Below, piece by piece: positions 1 to 9,261 of a DNA stretch of 64,000 bases. Numbering within the stretch: the stretch's first letter is position 1; every line of letters begins with the position of its first letter. Position numbers and translations under genes: made by a program. The notes below the pieces were generated by a model, which saw only the letters and a list, made by a program, of their open reading frames with translations, did no database searches and was not told where the DNA came from. Source of the stretch: Rhizobium sp. G21 (GTDB taxonomy: Bacteria; Pseudomonadota; Alphaproteobacteria; Rhizobiales; Rhizobiaceae); NCBI RefSeq assembly GCF_014158035.1, contig NZ_JACFXW010000003.1:124001-188000 (forward strand), given 5' to 3'.

Positions 1-2598
1 CGGGCCGTGCGGCAGGCGGTTCTCAGGATCCATTCGCCGAGCGGCACGATCAGGCCGTTCTGTTCTGCGAGCGGGATGAAATCCATCGGGTTGATCCGAC
101 CTTTTTCGGGATGCATCCAGCGCACCAGCGCTTCCACGCTCTTGATGCGGCGCGCGCGCGTATCAAACCGCGGCTGATAGTCAAGGTAGAAGTCGCCGGC
201 CGCCAGACTATGCCGCATATCGTCGGCCAGGCGCCGCATGGCGATGATCTTTTCATTCATCTCCGTCGCGAAGAACGCGAACTGGCCGCGTCCTTGCTGC
301 TTGGACCGGTAGAGGGCGGTGTCGGCAGCCCGCAGCAGTTCGTCCGGCGTCCCGCCGTCCGACGGCGCCAGGGCAATGCCGATGGACATTCCCACCTTGA
401 TCTCTCCGCGGTCATGCCGGATCGGTTCGCTGATCATGGCGTAGAGTTTGGCGCAGAAGCGTTCGACCGCGTCGACCGTCATCCCCGGCGCGGCGATGAC
501 GAATTCGTCGCCACCCACCCGGGCCACCATCTGGTTTTCCCGGAGAGAGCGGCGTAGGCGGTCCGCCACTTCTCCCAACACCTTGTCGCCGACCTGATGG
601 CCGAACGTGTCGTTGATCGGCTTGAAGCGATCAAGGTCGATATAAAAGATTGCGAGGCTGGCGGAGGGATCGGCGAGATGCGCATCGAGAAAGGTCGACA
701 GCTTCGCCCTGTGGGGGCAGCGACGTGGCCGTGTCGTGCAGAGCCTGTCGTTTGGCGTCTTCGAAAGCCTCCGCCAAGGCGACGTTCATCGTCACATCGG
801 TGGCGATCTTGACGACTTTGAGAGGCGCGCCGTTGATGTCGAGGATGGGGTTATAGGAGCATTGCAACCATATTTCGCGGCCATCCTTGCCGACCCGTCT
901 ATGCAGACCCTGCTGATAGTCGCCTCGGCGCAGTCCGTCCCAGAAATCGCCATACTCCTTGCTCAGCGCCTCCTGCGCATCCATGAGAACGCTATGGGAT
1001 TTGCCGAGGATATCCGAGGCGCGATAGCCGAAAATGTCGAGCAGATTTTCGTTGGCGTGAAGGATCACGCCATTCATGTCGAACATGGCCACGGCCTGGG
1101 ACCGATTGATCGCGTCCATCTGTCCGTTGATTTCGACCTGCTGACGTTTCTCCTCGGTGATGTCGGTGGCGTATTTGATGACCTTCGAGAGCTTTCCGTT
1201 CGGATCGAAGATCGGGTTGTAGCTGGCCTGCAACCAGATTTCCGAACCGTTCCTCGAAATGCGTTTATATTCGCCCTGTTGATATTCGCCGCGGCGCAGT
1301 TGCTCCCAAAACTCCCTGTACTCGGCGCTTTGTCGGGTCTCTTCGTCGACGAACATACTGTGATGCCTGCCCCTCACTTCCCCATACCGATAGCCGACGG
1401 AGGACAGGAAGTTTTCATTGGCGTCCAAGATGGACCCGTCCAGGCTCAGGGCGACGACGCATTGCGCCTTGTCTATCGCCGCGATCTGTCCCTGCAGTTC
1501 CGACTGAAAGAGTTTTTCCTCGGTGACGACGGACGCGAATTTGACCACCTTGATCGGCGTGCCATAGAGATCGAAGATCGGATTGTAGGTGGCTTGCAGC
1601 CAGATCTCTCGACCATCCCTGGCGATGCGCTTGTAAACCCCGGAGCGATGAAGGCCTTTCCTCAGGTCATTCCAGAAAGAAGCATATTCCTCGCTATGGG
1701 CGTATGCCGGCTCGACGAAAATGCGATGGTGCTGGCCGAGAACCGCGGATTTTTCGTAGCCGATCGCGTCGATGAAACGATCATTGACCTCGAGGATGGT
1801 GCCGAACATGTCGAAGGTGATGACGGCGTTGGATTTATGGATAGCGTTGATCTGCCATTGGTAATCCGCTTGCTGAAGCCGCTCTTCGGTGACGTCGTTG
1901 ACATAGGAGACAACCTTGACCACTGAACCCGTGCGATCCCGTATCGGGTTATAGACGGCGCGCAGCCACTTCTTCTCGCCGCTCTTCGCCACTCGGATGA
2001 ATTCTCCGGCGATATGTTCGCCGTCGGCGAGTCTGCGCCAGAAGAGCGCCTGTTGGTCGGATGACGCGTTTGAGCTTTCCAGGAAGATCGAATGGGGCCG
2101 GCCGGCCAACTCCTCGATGTGGTAGCCCATCGTGACGAGGAAGTTCTCGTTGGCGTCGAGCAACAGACCGTCGACGGAATAATGCGCCAAGCCCTGTGTC
2201 GCATTCATCGCCGCCATTTGGCCCCGCGCCTCGGCTTCCCGCTCCTGTTCCAACGTGACGTCGCGGGCAATCATGATCGTTTGCGGCGCATCACCACGTT
2301 CTGTAACATCGACATAGGACGCGGCCAGCCAGAGACTGGACCCAAGGGCGTCGCACCACAGACCCACATCCTCGTATTTGGACTCGGATCTTCCTTCGGC
2401 CCATATCCGTTTTTGGCGTTCGACATCGCGCCCATGCGCAAAGTCGAAGACGTTTCGACCGGAAAGCTGCTCCAGCGGGATCTGGAAAAACTTCGAGAAG
2501 TTCATGTTGGCGCTGAGAATGCGGCCGGCTGCATCGAGTCTGGCAACCGCAAAGCATTGCTGGAAAGCCCGAGATTCAGCGGAGTAGTCAGCGGACAT
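1..2598 (-). CDS. PAS-array GGDEF/EAL c-di-GMP signalling protein (3' end outside window, frameshifted)
   Basis: Multi-domain sensor predicted to make and/or break cyclic di-GMP. From the N-terminus it has one divergent PAS (about residues 1-115), then four very similar PAS-PAC units spaced 122 residues apart, each ending in a motif like YNPIFD..G..KVVK.A.DVTEEK. A GGDEF domain follows with RVGGDEF (about 480-510 on the + strand) and then the start of an EAL domain (VEALVRW near 130-150). No transmembrane segment is visible, so it is probably cytoplasmic. The frame closes early at 631, but adding the downstream frame restores a normal GGDEF beginning (ALHDTATSLP then HRAKLSTFLDAHL). The break lies at a run of five G at 713-717 where four would keep the frame. 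The EAL domain is cut by the left edge, so phosphodiesterase activity cannot be judged. Confidence 0.85.
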
Positions 2599-2972
2599 TC
2601 TGTAGACCTTTGGCGATGGGTTTCAGTGCTTCTCGCAAATATACAGCGTGATCGTTAATTTTGCGCGATCTGGGCATGTTCTCGCCGCGTATAGCCGAAG
2701 AATATCCGAAATGTCGCAGAGGCGGGCGAAAGCGGCGATGTAGTCCGTATCGCGCAAAAGCACCGAACCCCAAATGGCCGGTATCGCTTATCCGGCGGTT
2801 GCCGGCAGACGCCTTGGCGATTGCGGTTTGAGGTCGACCGACAGCGGCTCGCAAGCAGGACGCGGTCTTCGATTTTCCAAAAACACGGACTGAATCGCGT
2901 CTCAAGTGTTTATGGCGCTGATGTCGCCCAGACATTCCCTGGGATACGAAAGATAAATATGAGGCGCCAGTC
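2599..2972. other. Intergenic region without recognised gene
   Basis: About 370 bases between the divergent PAS/GGDEF gene and the LacI gene. It must hold the promoter of the signalling gene near 2600-2700, but I see no convincing -35/-10 pair, RNA gene or conserved reading frame. The LacI promoter and operators begin just to the right. Confidence 0.5.
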
Positions 2973-3016
2973 TTGACGTGTTGATACGTATCAATTATGG
3001 AATTGATACGTATCAA
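2973..3016 (+). promoter_or_regulatory. Tandem LacI-type operators and probable lacI promoter
   Basis: Two identical perfect 14-base palindromes, TTGATACGTATCAA, lie at 2981-2994 and 3003-3016, centred 22 bases apart (two helical turns). A -35-like TTGACG is at 2973-2978 and a weak -10 near 2995-3001, so the first palindrome would sit in the promoter spacer and the second at the transcription start. The central CG of such palindromes is typical of LacI-family operators. They directly precede the lacI-type gene, which implies autoregulation and control of the sugar operon behind it. Confidence 0.75.
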
Positions 3017-3031
3017 CGAGATGAAGTCGTC

Positions 3032-4057
3032 GTGTCCCGAAAACGCATCACGCAAAAAGAAGTCGCTGACCGGGCCGGCGTGGCGCAGGCGACCGTTTCA
3101 TTGATCCTCAACGGTGGCCGTGAGAAGGTCGCTGTGGAGACCGCAGAGCGCATCGAGGCGGCAATTCAGGAGCTCGGTTACCAGCCCAACCGGTTTGCTC
3201 AGGCGCTGCGGACGCAGCGAAGCTACGTCATCGCCTGCATCGTTCCCGATCTGGCCAATCCCTTTTATCCGTCGCTGGTCGTGGCCGTGCAGAGAGTCGC
3301 CCGGGCGGCAGGTTACGAAGTGGTCACGATCGATACGGAAGGCGTCGCGGCAAACGAGCGATCCGTCGTCGCCGCTGCGGCGCAGGGCCGCTATGATGGC
3401 GTGGTGGGAGTGTTTTTTCATCTCGGCGCCCGGGATCTGGAGCGGCTCGGACGTCTCAACATTCCAGTTGTTCGCATCGAAGTCAGCCGGAAAGCCGGTG
3501 GGCCCCAGCCGATCGACGATCTCTATATCGACAATATCGCCGCCGCCCATGCGCTGGCCTCTCACCTCATCGGCCTCGGGCATCGCCGCATCGCCATGGT
3601 GGCGGCGCCGGGCGGCCCGCAGCCATTTCGTCTGGAGGGGTATCTTGCGGCCATGGGGTCGGTTGGAGCCGATCCCATCGTCGTGGAGGCCGCCAATTAC
3701 ACGTTGGAAGCCGGACGAGACAGCGTTCGTCGCTTTCTCGACGCGCCCCTGCCGCCGACCGCCATCATCGCCGCCAACGATCTGATGGCGATCGGCGTCA
3801 TGCAGGGGCTCGCTGCCGAGGGCCTCTCCGTGCCGGGCGATATATCGGTCGCGGGATTTGACGACATATTGGCTTCGGCTCTGGTGACGCCGCCGCTCAC
3901 CACCGTCGCACAATTCCAGGATCGGCTCGGCGCGCGCGCGGCCGCGGTGCTGGTGGAGCGCCTCTCCGCGGCGACAGGCGGTCCGGGTCACGCCGAGGAA
4001 ATGCCGTTTGAACTTGTCCTGCGCGGCTCCGTCGGACCGTGTCGGAAAGACGACTAA
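3032..4057 (+). CDS. LacI-family transcriptional regulator
   Basis: Repressor with an N-terminal LacI helix-turn-helix (ITQKEVADRAGVAQATVSLIL, split over residues 6-26), hinge helix with the usual YQPNRFAQAL sequence, and a periplasmic-binding-protein-like sugar-sensing domain ending in a normal D-I-S-V-A-GFDD segment. I place the start at GTG 3032 because the helix-turn-helix starts a few residues later and the frame upstream overlaps the operators. About 341 residues, normal for the family. It lies 19 bases upstream of a sugar-binding-protein gene and is presumably its regulator, with the imported sugar or a metabolite as inducer. The ligand cannot be read from sequence. Confidence 0.9.
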   Translation: MSRKRITQKEVADRAGVAQATVSLILNGGREKVAVETAERIEAAIQELGYQPNRFAQALRTQRSYVIACIVPDLANPFYPSLVVAVQRVARAAGYEVVTIDTEGVAANERSVVAAAAQGRYDGVVGVFFHLGARDLERLGRLNIPVVRIEVSRKAGGPQPIDDLYIDNIAAAHALASHLIGLGHRRIAMVAAPGGPQPFRLEGYLAAMGSVGADPIVVEAANYTLEAGRDSVRRFLDAPLPPTAIIAANDLMAIGVMQGLAAEGLSVPGDISVAGFDDILASALVTPPLTTVAQFQDRLGARAAAVLVERLSAATGGPGHAEEMPFELVLRGSVGPCRKDD

Positions 4058-4076
4058 TACAGAGGGAGGAGAACCC

Positions 4077-5381
4077 ATGAACTACAGGAAGAGCCTGTTC
4101 GCCTTGATCGCCGTCGCCGGTCTTTCGCAGACCGCGCTTGCGCAGGATCGTGTCAGCTGGTGGTATGAGCAAGCCACGCCCGACCAGCAGAAAATCATCA
4201 AGGACAACATCGTCGATCCGTTCGACGCCGCCCAATCGACCTATAATCTCGTGGTCGACTACAGGGGCAACGAGCTCGACAAGCAGCTGCGCGTGGCGCT
4301 CTTGTCCGGCAGCGGACCAGACGTGGTCTATACGCCGGGGCCGAGTTACGTCGCGCCGATGGCCCAGTCCGGCCAGCTTCTGCCGCTGGACGACTACGCG
4401 GCCAAATTCGGCTGGAGCGACCGCATCCTGCCCGTCTTCCTCGATATGGGCCGCTACAACGGCAAGCTCTACGCGCTGCCCAAGACCTATGAGACGTTGG
4501 GCCTGTATTACAACGCCTCGCTGTTCGAAAAGCATGGCTGGCAGGCGCCCAAGTCGATCGCCGAGCTCGAAACGCTGGCCGACGCCATGTTGAAGGAGGG
4601 AGTGACCCCCTTCGCCGCCGGAAACGCCGATTGGCGCGGCGCCAATGAGTGGTTCGTGACGCTGGCGCTGAACGCCATCGCCGGCCCCGACAACATCAAC
4701 AAGGCGCTCAAGGGCGAGATGCCCTGGACCTCCGAGCCGTTCGTCAAGTCCATCGACACGATCGCCGCGTGGTGGGACAAGGGTTACTTCGGAAAGAACT
4801 ATTTTTCGCTGAACAGCGGCGAACAAGCCGCCGACGCGGTCGCGACGGGCGCAGCCGGCATGATGCCGAGCGGCACCTGGCAGTTCCAGAATGTCGGGAC
4901 CTACTTCGGCAAGAGCGGAAACAAGGCCGGCTTCGTCGGCTTCCCCAGCGCATCGGGCGATCCGGTGTTTCCGCTCGGCGTCGGCTCCACCTTCTCGATC
5001 GCGGCCAAGTCGACGCAGCCCGATGGCGCGGCCGCCGTCATCGACCACATCTTCACCCCCGCCGTCTACGGCTCGATGAATTCCGCCTGGCAGGGCGAGT
5101 GGAACATTCCGCTGAAGGATCTGTCGAACGTCAAGATGGCGGACAATGTGATGCCGTTGTTCACCGAAGCCATGGGCGTGCTCGCCAAATCCGTCAACGA
5201 CGGCAAATACGGCTACACCACCTGGACCTTCCTGCCGCCGGCCACCGACAGCTACCTGATCAACGGCATTGAGGAAGTCTGGCTGAAAAAGGCGACCACG
5301 CAGGATTTCCTCGCCAAGCTGGACGCGACCTTCCAGAAGGAAAAGGCCGAAGGCAAGGTGCCTGCCGTGCCGAACCGCTGA
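4077..5381 (+). CDS. Extracellular sugar-binding protein, ABC importer (family 1)
   Basis: Periplasmic solute-binding protein of a carbohydrate ABC importer. It has a Sec signal peptide (MNYRKSLFALIAVAGLSQTALA, cleavage after ALA before QD) and the mature domain of extracellular binding protein family 1, with a GSGPDVVYTPG segment and an LPKTYETLGLYYN segment near the ligand cleft. The start at 4077 follows a strong AGGGAGGAG ribosome site. It heads an operon with two MalF/MalG-type permeases, a glycohydrolase-like enzyme and a MalK-type ATPase. A strong stem-loop follows the stop, as often seen after binding-protein genes that are expressed above their permeases. Substrate unknown. Confidence 0.9.
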   Translation: MNYRKSLFALIAVAGLSQTALAQDRVSWWYEQATPDQQKIIKDNIVDPFDAAQSTYNLVVDYRGNELDKQLRVALLSGSGPDVVYTPGPSYVAPMAQSGQLLPLDDYAAKFGWSDRILPVFLDMGRYNGKLYALPKTYETLGLYYNASLFEKHGWQAPKSIAELETLADAMLKEGVTPFAAGNADWRGANEWFVTLALNAIAGPDNINKALKGEMPWTSEPFVKSIDTIAAWWDKGYFGKNYFSLNSGEQAADAVATGAAGMMPSGTWQFQNVGTYFGKSGNKAGFVGFPSASGDPVFPLGVGSTFSIAAKSTQPDGAAAVIDHIFTPAVYGSMNSAWQGEWNIPLKDLSNVKMADNVMPLFTEAMGVLAKSVNDGKYGYTTWTFLPPATDSYLINGIEEVWLKKATTQDFLAKLDATFQKEKAEGKVPAVPNR

Positions 5382-5414
5382 GCCCCGGAAACGTCGATCC
5401 GAGCTTGAAAACTC

Positions 5415-5441
5415 CTTCTCCCGCCTCCCCGGCGGGAGAAG
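5415..5441. repeat. Rhizobial-type palindromic element / stem-loop after the binding-protein gene
   Basis: A perfect inverted repeat with arms CTTCTCCCGCC (5415-5425) and GGCGGGAGAAG (5431-5441) and a five-base TCCCC loop. It lies 33 bases after the stop of the sugar-binding protein and before the first permease. The motif CTTCTCCCGC...GCGGGAGAAG resembles an abundant intergenic palindrome of rhizobial genomes (from memory). It could stabilise the upstream mRNA or attenuate transcription. Confidence 0.6.
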
Positions 5442-5471
5442 TCGGGCCGCCGCGCCCCCAGGAGGAATATC

Positions 5472-6317
5472 ATGCACCGTCTCTATGTCCTGCCGACATT
5501 GATCATCAACGCCGCGATCATCGCGATTCCCGCCCTTCTGACCGTGGCGCTCGCCTTCTTCCAGTGGGATGGCATCAGTGCGCCGCAATTCGTCGGGCTC
5601 GCCAATTTTGCGGATCTCTGGGACGACAGGGTCTTCTGGACCGCGCTCGGCAACAACATCGTCTGGACACTGATCTTCCTGACGGCGCCGATCGCGCTCG
5701 GGCTCCTGGCGGCGACGATGATGCTGATCGCCCGCCGCGGATCGACCTTCTTCCAGGTCATCTATTTCCTGCCTGTCATCATCGCCACCGCCATCACCGG
5801 GCGCATCTGGCAGGGCATGATCTATTCGCCCATCACCGGCGTCACCGGGCTGCTGCAGCGCTATGGCATCGAGGCCGACAACCCGCTCAGCCAGACATCG
5901 AGCGCGCTCTACGGGATCGCGGTCGTCGATCTCTGGCACTGGTGGGGATTTCTCTGCGTGATCTTCTTCGCGGCGTTGCGCCAGGTGCCGCAGGAGCAAC
6001 TCGAAGCCGCCAAAGTGGAGGGCGCGACATTCCTGCAGACGGTCCGTTACGTGCTGTTGCCGGGCATCCGCTCAACCATCACGCTGATGATGGTGATGAC
6101 CGTCATCTGGTCTTTCCTCGTCTTCGACTTCGTCTACATCCTCACCCAGGGCGGTCCCGCTTTCTCGTCCGAGGTGTTGTCCACGTTCGCTTACCGTTCC
6201 GCCTTCTACGATCTCGCGGTTGGCAAGGCGGCGGCGATCTCGGTGGTCATCAGTCTGTTCGGACTGGCCGCGACCGTCTTCTACATCCGCATTCAGGCGA
6301 AGGAGTTCGACCAATGA
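5472..6317 (+). CDS. Sugar ABC transporter permease (MalF type)
   Basis: Inner-membrane permease of the binding-protein-dependent sugar importer. It has about six hydrophobic segments and the cytoplasmic EAA loop that docks the ATPase (EAAKVEGATFLQTVRYVLLPGI, split here at about residues 177-198). 281 residues, normal for the shorter MalF/UgpA class. GGAGGA just upstream sets the start. Its stop overlaps the start of the next permease by four bases (ATGA), so the pair is translationally coupled. Confidence 0.9.
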   Translation: MHRLYVLPTLIINAAIIAIPALLTVALAFFQWDGISAPQFVGLANFADLWDDRVFWTALGNNIVWTLIFLTAPIALGLLAATMMLIARRGSTFFQVIYFLPVIIATAITGRIWQGMIYSPITGVTGLLQRYGIEADNPLSQTSSALYGIAVVDLWHWWGFLCVIFFAALRQVPQEQLEAAKVEGATFLQTVRYVLLPGIRSTITLMMVMTVIWSFLVFDFVYILTQGGPAFSSEVLSTFAYRSAFYDLAVGKAAAISVVISLFGLAATVFYIRIQAKEFDQ

Positions 6318-7147
6318 GATCGACCGAAAGCCGATTGACGCTCTGGATCGTCTACGCGACGCTAGGCGTCCTGCTGTTCATCACGCTGTTCCCCATCGCG
6401 CTGCTGATCCTCAACTCCGTGAAGGGATCGGCCGAGATCGTCCAGAATCCGCTTGCGCTTCCGGAGACCCTGCGCTTCGACAATTTCACACGCGCCTGGA
6501 GCGACGCGAATTTCGGCCAGACGCTGATGAATTCCGTGACGTTGACCGCCATGACGATCGTGCTCGTCTGCACGACGGGATCACTGTCGGCCTATGTGCT
6601 GGCGCGACGCAAGATCAAGACCTGGAAGCTGGTGACCTTCTACCTGCTCGCCAGCACCACCGCCCCGATCCAGCTTTTTCTGTTCCCGCTCTATTTCGGC
6701 TTTGCGCAACTGGGGCTGATCAACAATCCCGTCGCGGTGGCCTTCATCTACACGGCCGTCTACTCGCCCTTCGCCATCATGCTGCTCAGGACCTATTTCC
6801 TGGCGGTTCCGAAAGAACTCGAAGAAGCCGCCCTGATCGACGGAGCCACCCATTGGCAGGTGTTCACCCGGGTCTTTCTCCCCATCGTCTCGCCGGGGAT
6901 ACTCACGGTGGCTCTGATCATCGGCCTTTATTCGTGGAATGAATTCCTCATCGCCACGACCTTCCTCCAGGGACAGGAAAGGCTGACCGGCGTCGTGTCG
7001 TTCTTCCTTCTGTCCGGCCAGTACAGCTCCGACTGGGGCGTCATCATGGCTGCTGCGCTCATCATCGTCCTACCCATCGTAATCCTCTTCATCCTGCTGC
7101 AACGCCGCTTCATCGAAGGCATGGCGGGCGGCTCGGTGAAGGGCTGA
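6314..7147 (+). CDS. Sugar ABC transporter permease (MalG type)
   Basis: Second permease of the same importer. It has an N-terminal membrane helix (about residues 10-32), a conserved N-S-V-K-G-S-A-E-I segment after it, and the EAA loop ELEEAALIDGATHWQVFTRV. It ends with the short basic tail RRFIEGMAGGSVKG that is characteristic of MalG/UgpE proteins. 277 residues. It starts inside the stop of the preceding permease and is followed 14 bases later by the glycohydrolase-like gene. Confidence 0.92.
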   Translation: MRSTESRLTLWIVYATLGVLLFITLFPIALLILNSVKGSAEIVQNPLALPETLRFDNFTRAWSDANFGQTLMNSVTLTAMTIVLVCTTGSLSAYVLARRKIKTWKLVTFYLLASTTAPIQLFLFPLYFGFAQLGLINNPVAVAFIYTAVYSPFAIMLLRTYFLAVPKELEEAALIDGATHWQVFTRVFLPIVSPGILTVALIIGLYSWNEFLIATTFLQGQERLTGVVSFFLLSGQYSSDWGVIMAAALIIVLPIVILFILLQRRFIEGMAGGSVKG

Positions 7148-7161
7148 ACAGGAGAATTCGC

Positions 7162-9251
7162 ATGTCCCTCCCTGCAGACTACCAGAACCGGGTCTATGCC
7201 GGCGTCCTCGGCAAGCTCATCGGCGTCTATCTCGGTCGTCCCTTCGAAAACTGGCGCTACAAGGACATTCTCGCCAAGCTCGGCCGTATCGAATATTATG
7301 TCCACGACCGGCTGGGCGACCCGCTCGTGGTCACCGATGACGATGTCGCCGGCACCTTCGCCTTTCCCCGCGCCTTGGACGACTACGGCATATCCGCCGA
7401 TTTGAGCGCCGAGGACATCGGCCGGGCCTGGATGAACTATATCGTCGAAGAGCGCTCGATCCTCTGGTGGGGCGGCGCGGGCAATTCCACCGAGCACACC
7501 GCCTGGCTCAATCTGCAAAAAGGCATCATGGCGCCGGCCTCCGGCTCCATCGCCACCAATGGCGTCACCGTGGCCGAGCAGATCGGCGCGCAGATCTTCA
7601 TCGACGGCTGGGCGTTGGTCTCGCCGGGCAATCCGGCTCAGGCGGCGAAGCTGGCGCGGGCCGCCGGCTCCGTCAGCCATGATGGCGAAGCGGTCAACGC
7701 CGCCGTCCTCTGGGCGGCCATGGAGGCGGAAGCCTTCCTCAGCCGCGACGTAGACCATCTGCTCGACACCGGGCTCTCTTATATTCCGAAGGACAGCCTG
7801 ATTGCGACGCTGATCGCCGATATCCGCCAATGGACCTCCGGCAACGAGGATTGGGAGGCGACGCGGCAGCGCATCGAGGACAATTACGGCTATGACAAAT
7901 ATCCCGGTAACTGCCATGTCGTGCCGAACCATGCCCTGATGATCATGGCGCTCCTGCACGCTCCGCACGATTTCCAGCGCGGGCAGATGATCGTCAACAC
8001 GTCGGGCTGGGACACCGATTGCAACGCCGGCAATCTCGGCTGCCTGCACGGCATCATGCTCGGGCTCGACGGCCTGGACGCTGGACCGGACTGGCGCGGG
8101 CCGGTGGCCGACCGCCTCTATGTCTCCACCGCCGACGGCGGACGCTCGATCACCGATGCTGTGGAGATATCGCTCTGGCTCGCCAATCTCGGCCGCAAGC
8201 TGGCCGGCGTCCAAGCCGAGCCTGACCCGAAGAACGGCGCCAAATTCCACTTCTCTCTGCCGGGCTCGGTCCAGGGCTTTCGTGCTCAGGGCGGATTGGC
8301 GGCGCTCGCCGACTTTTCGGTCACCGGCACGGGCGAAGCGCTAGCCCTCGATTATCGCGCGCTCGCCAGGGGACGCGAAGCCTCGGCGACGACGCCCGTC
8401 TTCACGCCGAAAGAAGTCAAGGGCATGCGCACCTATGACCTGATGGCGAGCCCGCGCGTTCATGCCGGTCAGGTGCTCAGGGCCGTTGTTCGCGCGGCAT
8501 CCGACAATCAGGGAACCGTCGAGGCGCGGCTGCGCATCCGGCACTATGACGACAAGGACGACCTCGTTGATGTCGACATGCCTCAGCCCATCGATCTGGC
8601 CCCTGGTCGTTCGGCGGAACTTGTATGGACAGTCCCGGAGACCGGCTTCCAGCCGATCGCCGAGGTCGGCCTCGTCCTCGCCGTCGCGGACGGCCGGAGT
8701 TCGGGCCGCGTGCTCCTCGACAGCCTGACCTGGGACGGCTGCCCGGATGTGGTCTTTCGGAAGCCGGCCGGCAACGGCGATTTCTGGCGGCGCGCCTGGG
8801 TCAGCAATGTGCACTTCTTCTCGAAGAACTTCCCCAGGATTTCCGCATCAGCCAAAATCGCGGCGAAGGCCTGATCATGCAGGGCAGCCGCGACTGGGCC
8901 GATTACGCCGTCGAGGCCGATCTCATGCTGCATCTCGGCGCTTATGGCGGGGTTATCCTGCGCGCGGAGGGACAGCGGCGTTTCTACGCCGCACGCGTCA
9001 CGAGCGACGGCCGGTTCCAGATCGTCCGCCGCAAGGACGAGACTGAAACCGTGCTCGCCGAGACATCGCTCGACATGCCGTTCGAAACGGCCTTTTCGAT
9101 GACGGTCAGCGCCGTCCAGGACCGAATGGAGGCTCGCATCGGCGATACGGTCATCACCGCCAGCGACGCCTCTTTCCCTGGCGGAGCGGCCGGTCTGGTC
9201 GTGTATGAAGGGGCGCTTTCCGCCACCCGCATCCGCGTCCGTCCTGTCTGA
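7162..9251 (+). CDS. ADP-ribosylglycohydrolase-family protein with C-terminal beta-rich domain (frameshifted)
   Basis: The N-terminal part (about residues 1-360) belongs to the ADP-ribosylglycohydrolase (DraG-like) family. Two acidic motifs that bind the metal pair are visible: V-V-T-D-D-D-V-A near residue 55 and SGWDTDCNAGNLG near 283. Such enzymes cleave N- or O-glycosidic bonds to ribose. The rest looks beta-rich and may be a carbohydrate-binding or concanavalin-like domain. As sequenced the frame ends at 8874, but the next frame continues without a gap (FFSKNFP then QDFRISQNRGEGLIM). One C is missing in the run at 8832-8835, and restoring it gives 696 residues. It sits between permease and ATPase genes of a sugar importer, so it probably processes the imported compound. 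No signal peptide, so cytoplasmic. Substrate unknown. Confidence 0.8.
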
Positions 9252-9261
9252 GGAGAAACTG

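Noticed and set aside
736..1926. A 396-codon plus-strand open frame opposite the PAS array
   Set aside because: Its internal repetition mirrors the PAS repeats on the other strand, and no ribosome site or domain supports it.
3897..5999. A 700-codon minus-strand open frame over the first sugar operon
   Set aside because: Low-complexity composition, no family motif, and complete overlap with LacI, binding-protein and permease genes.
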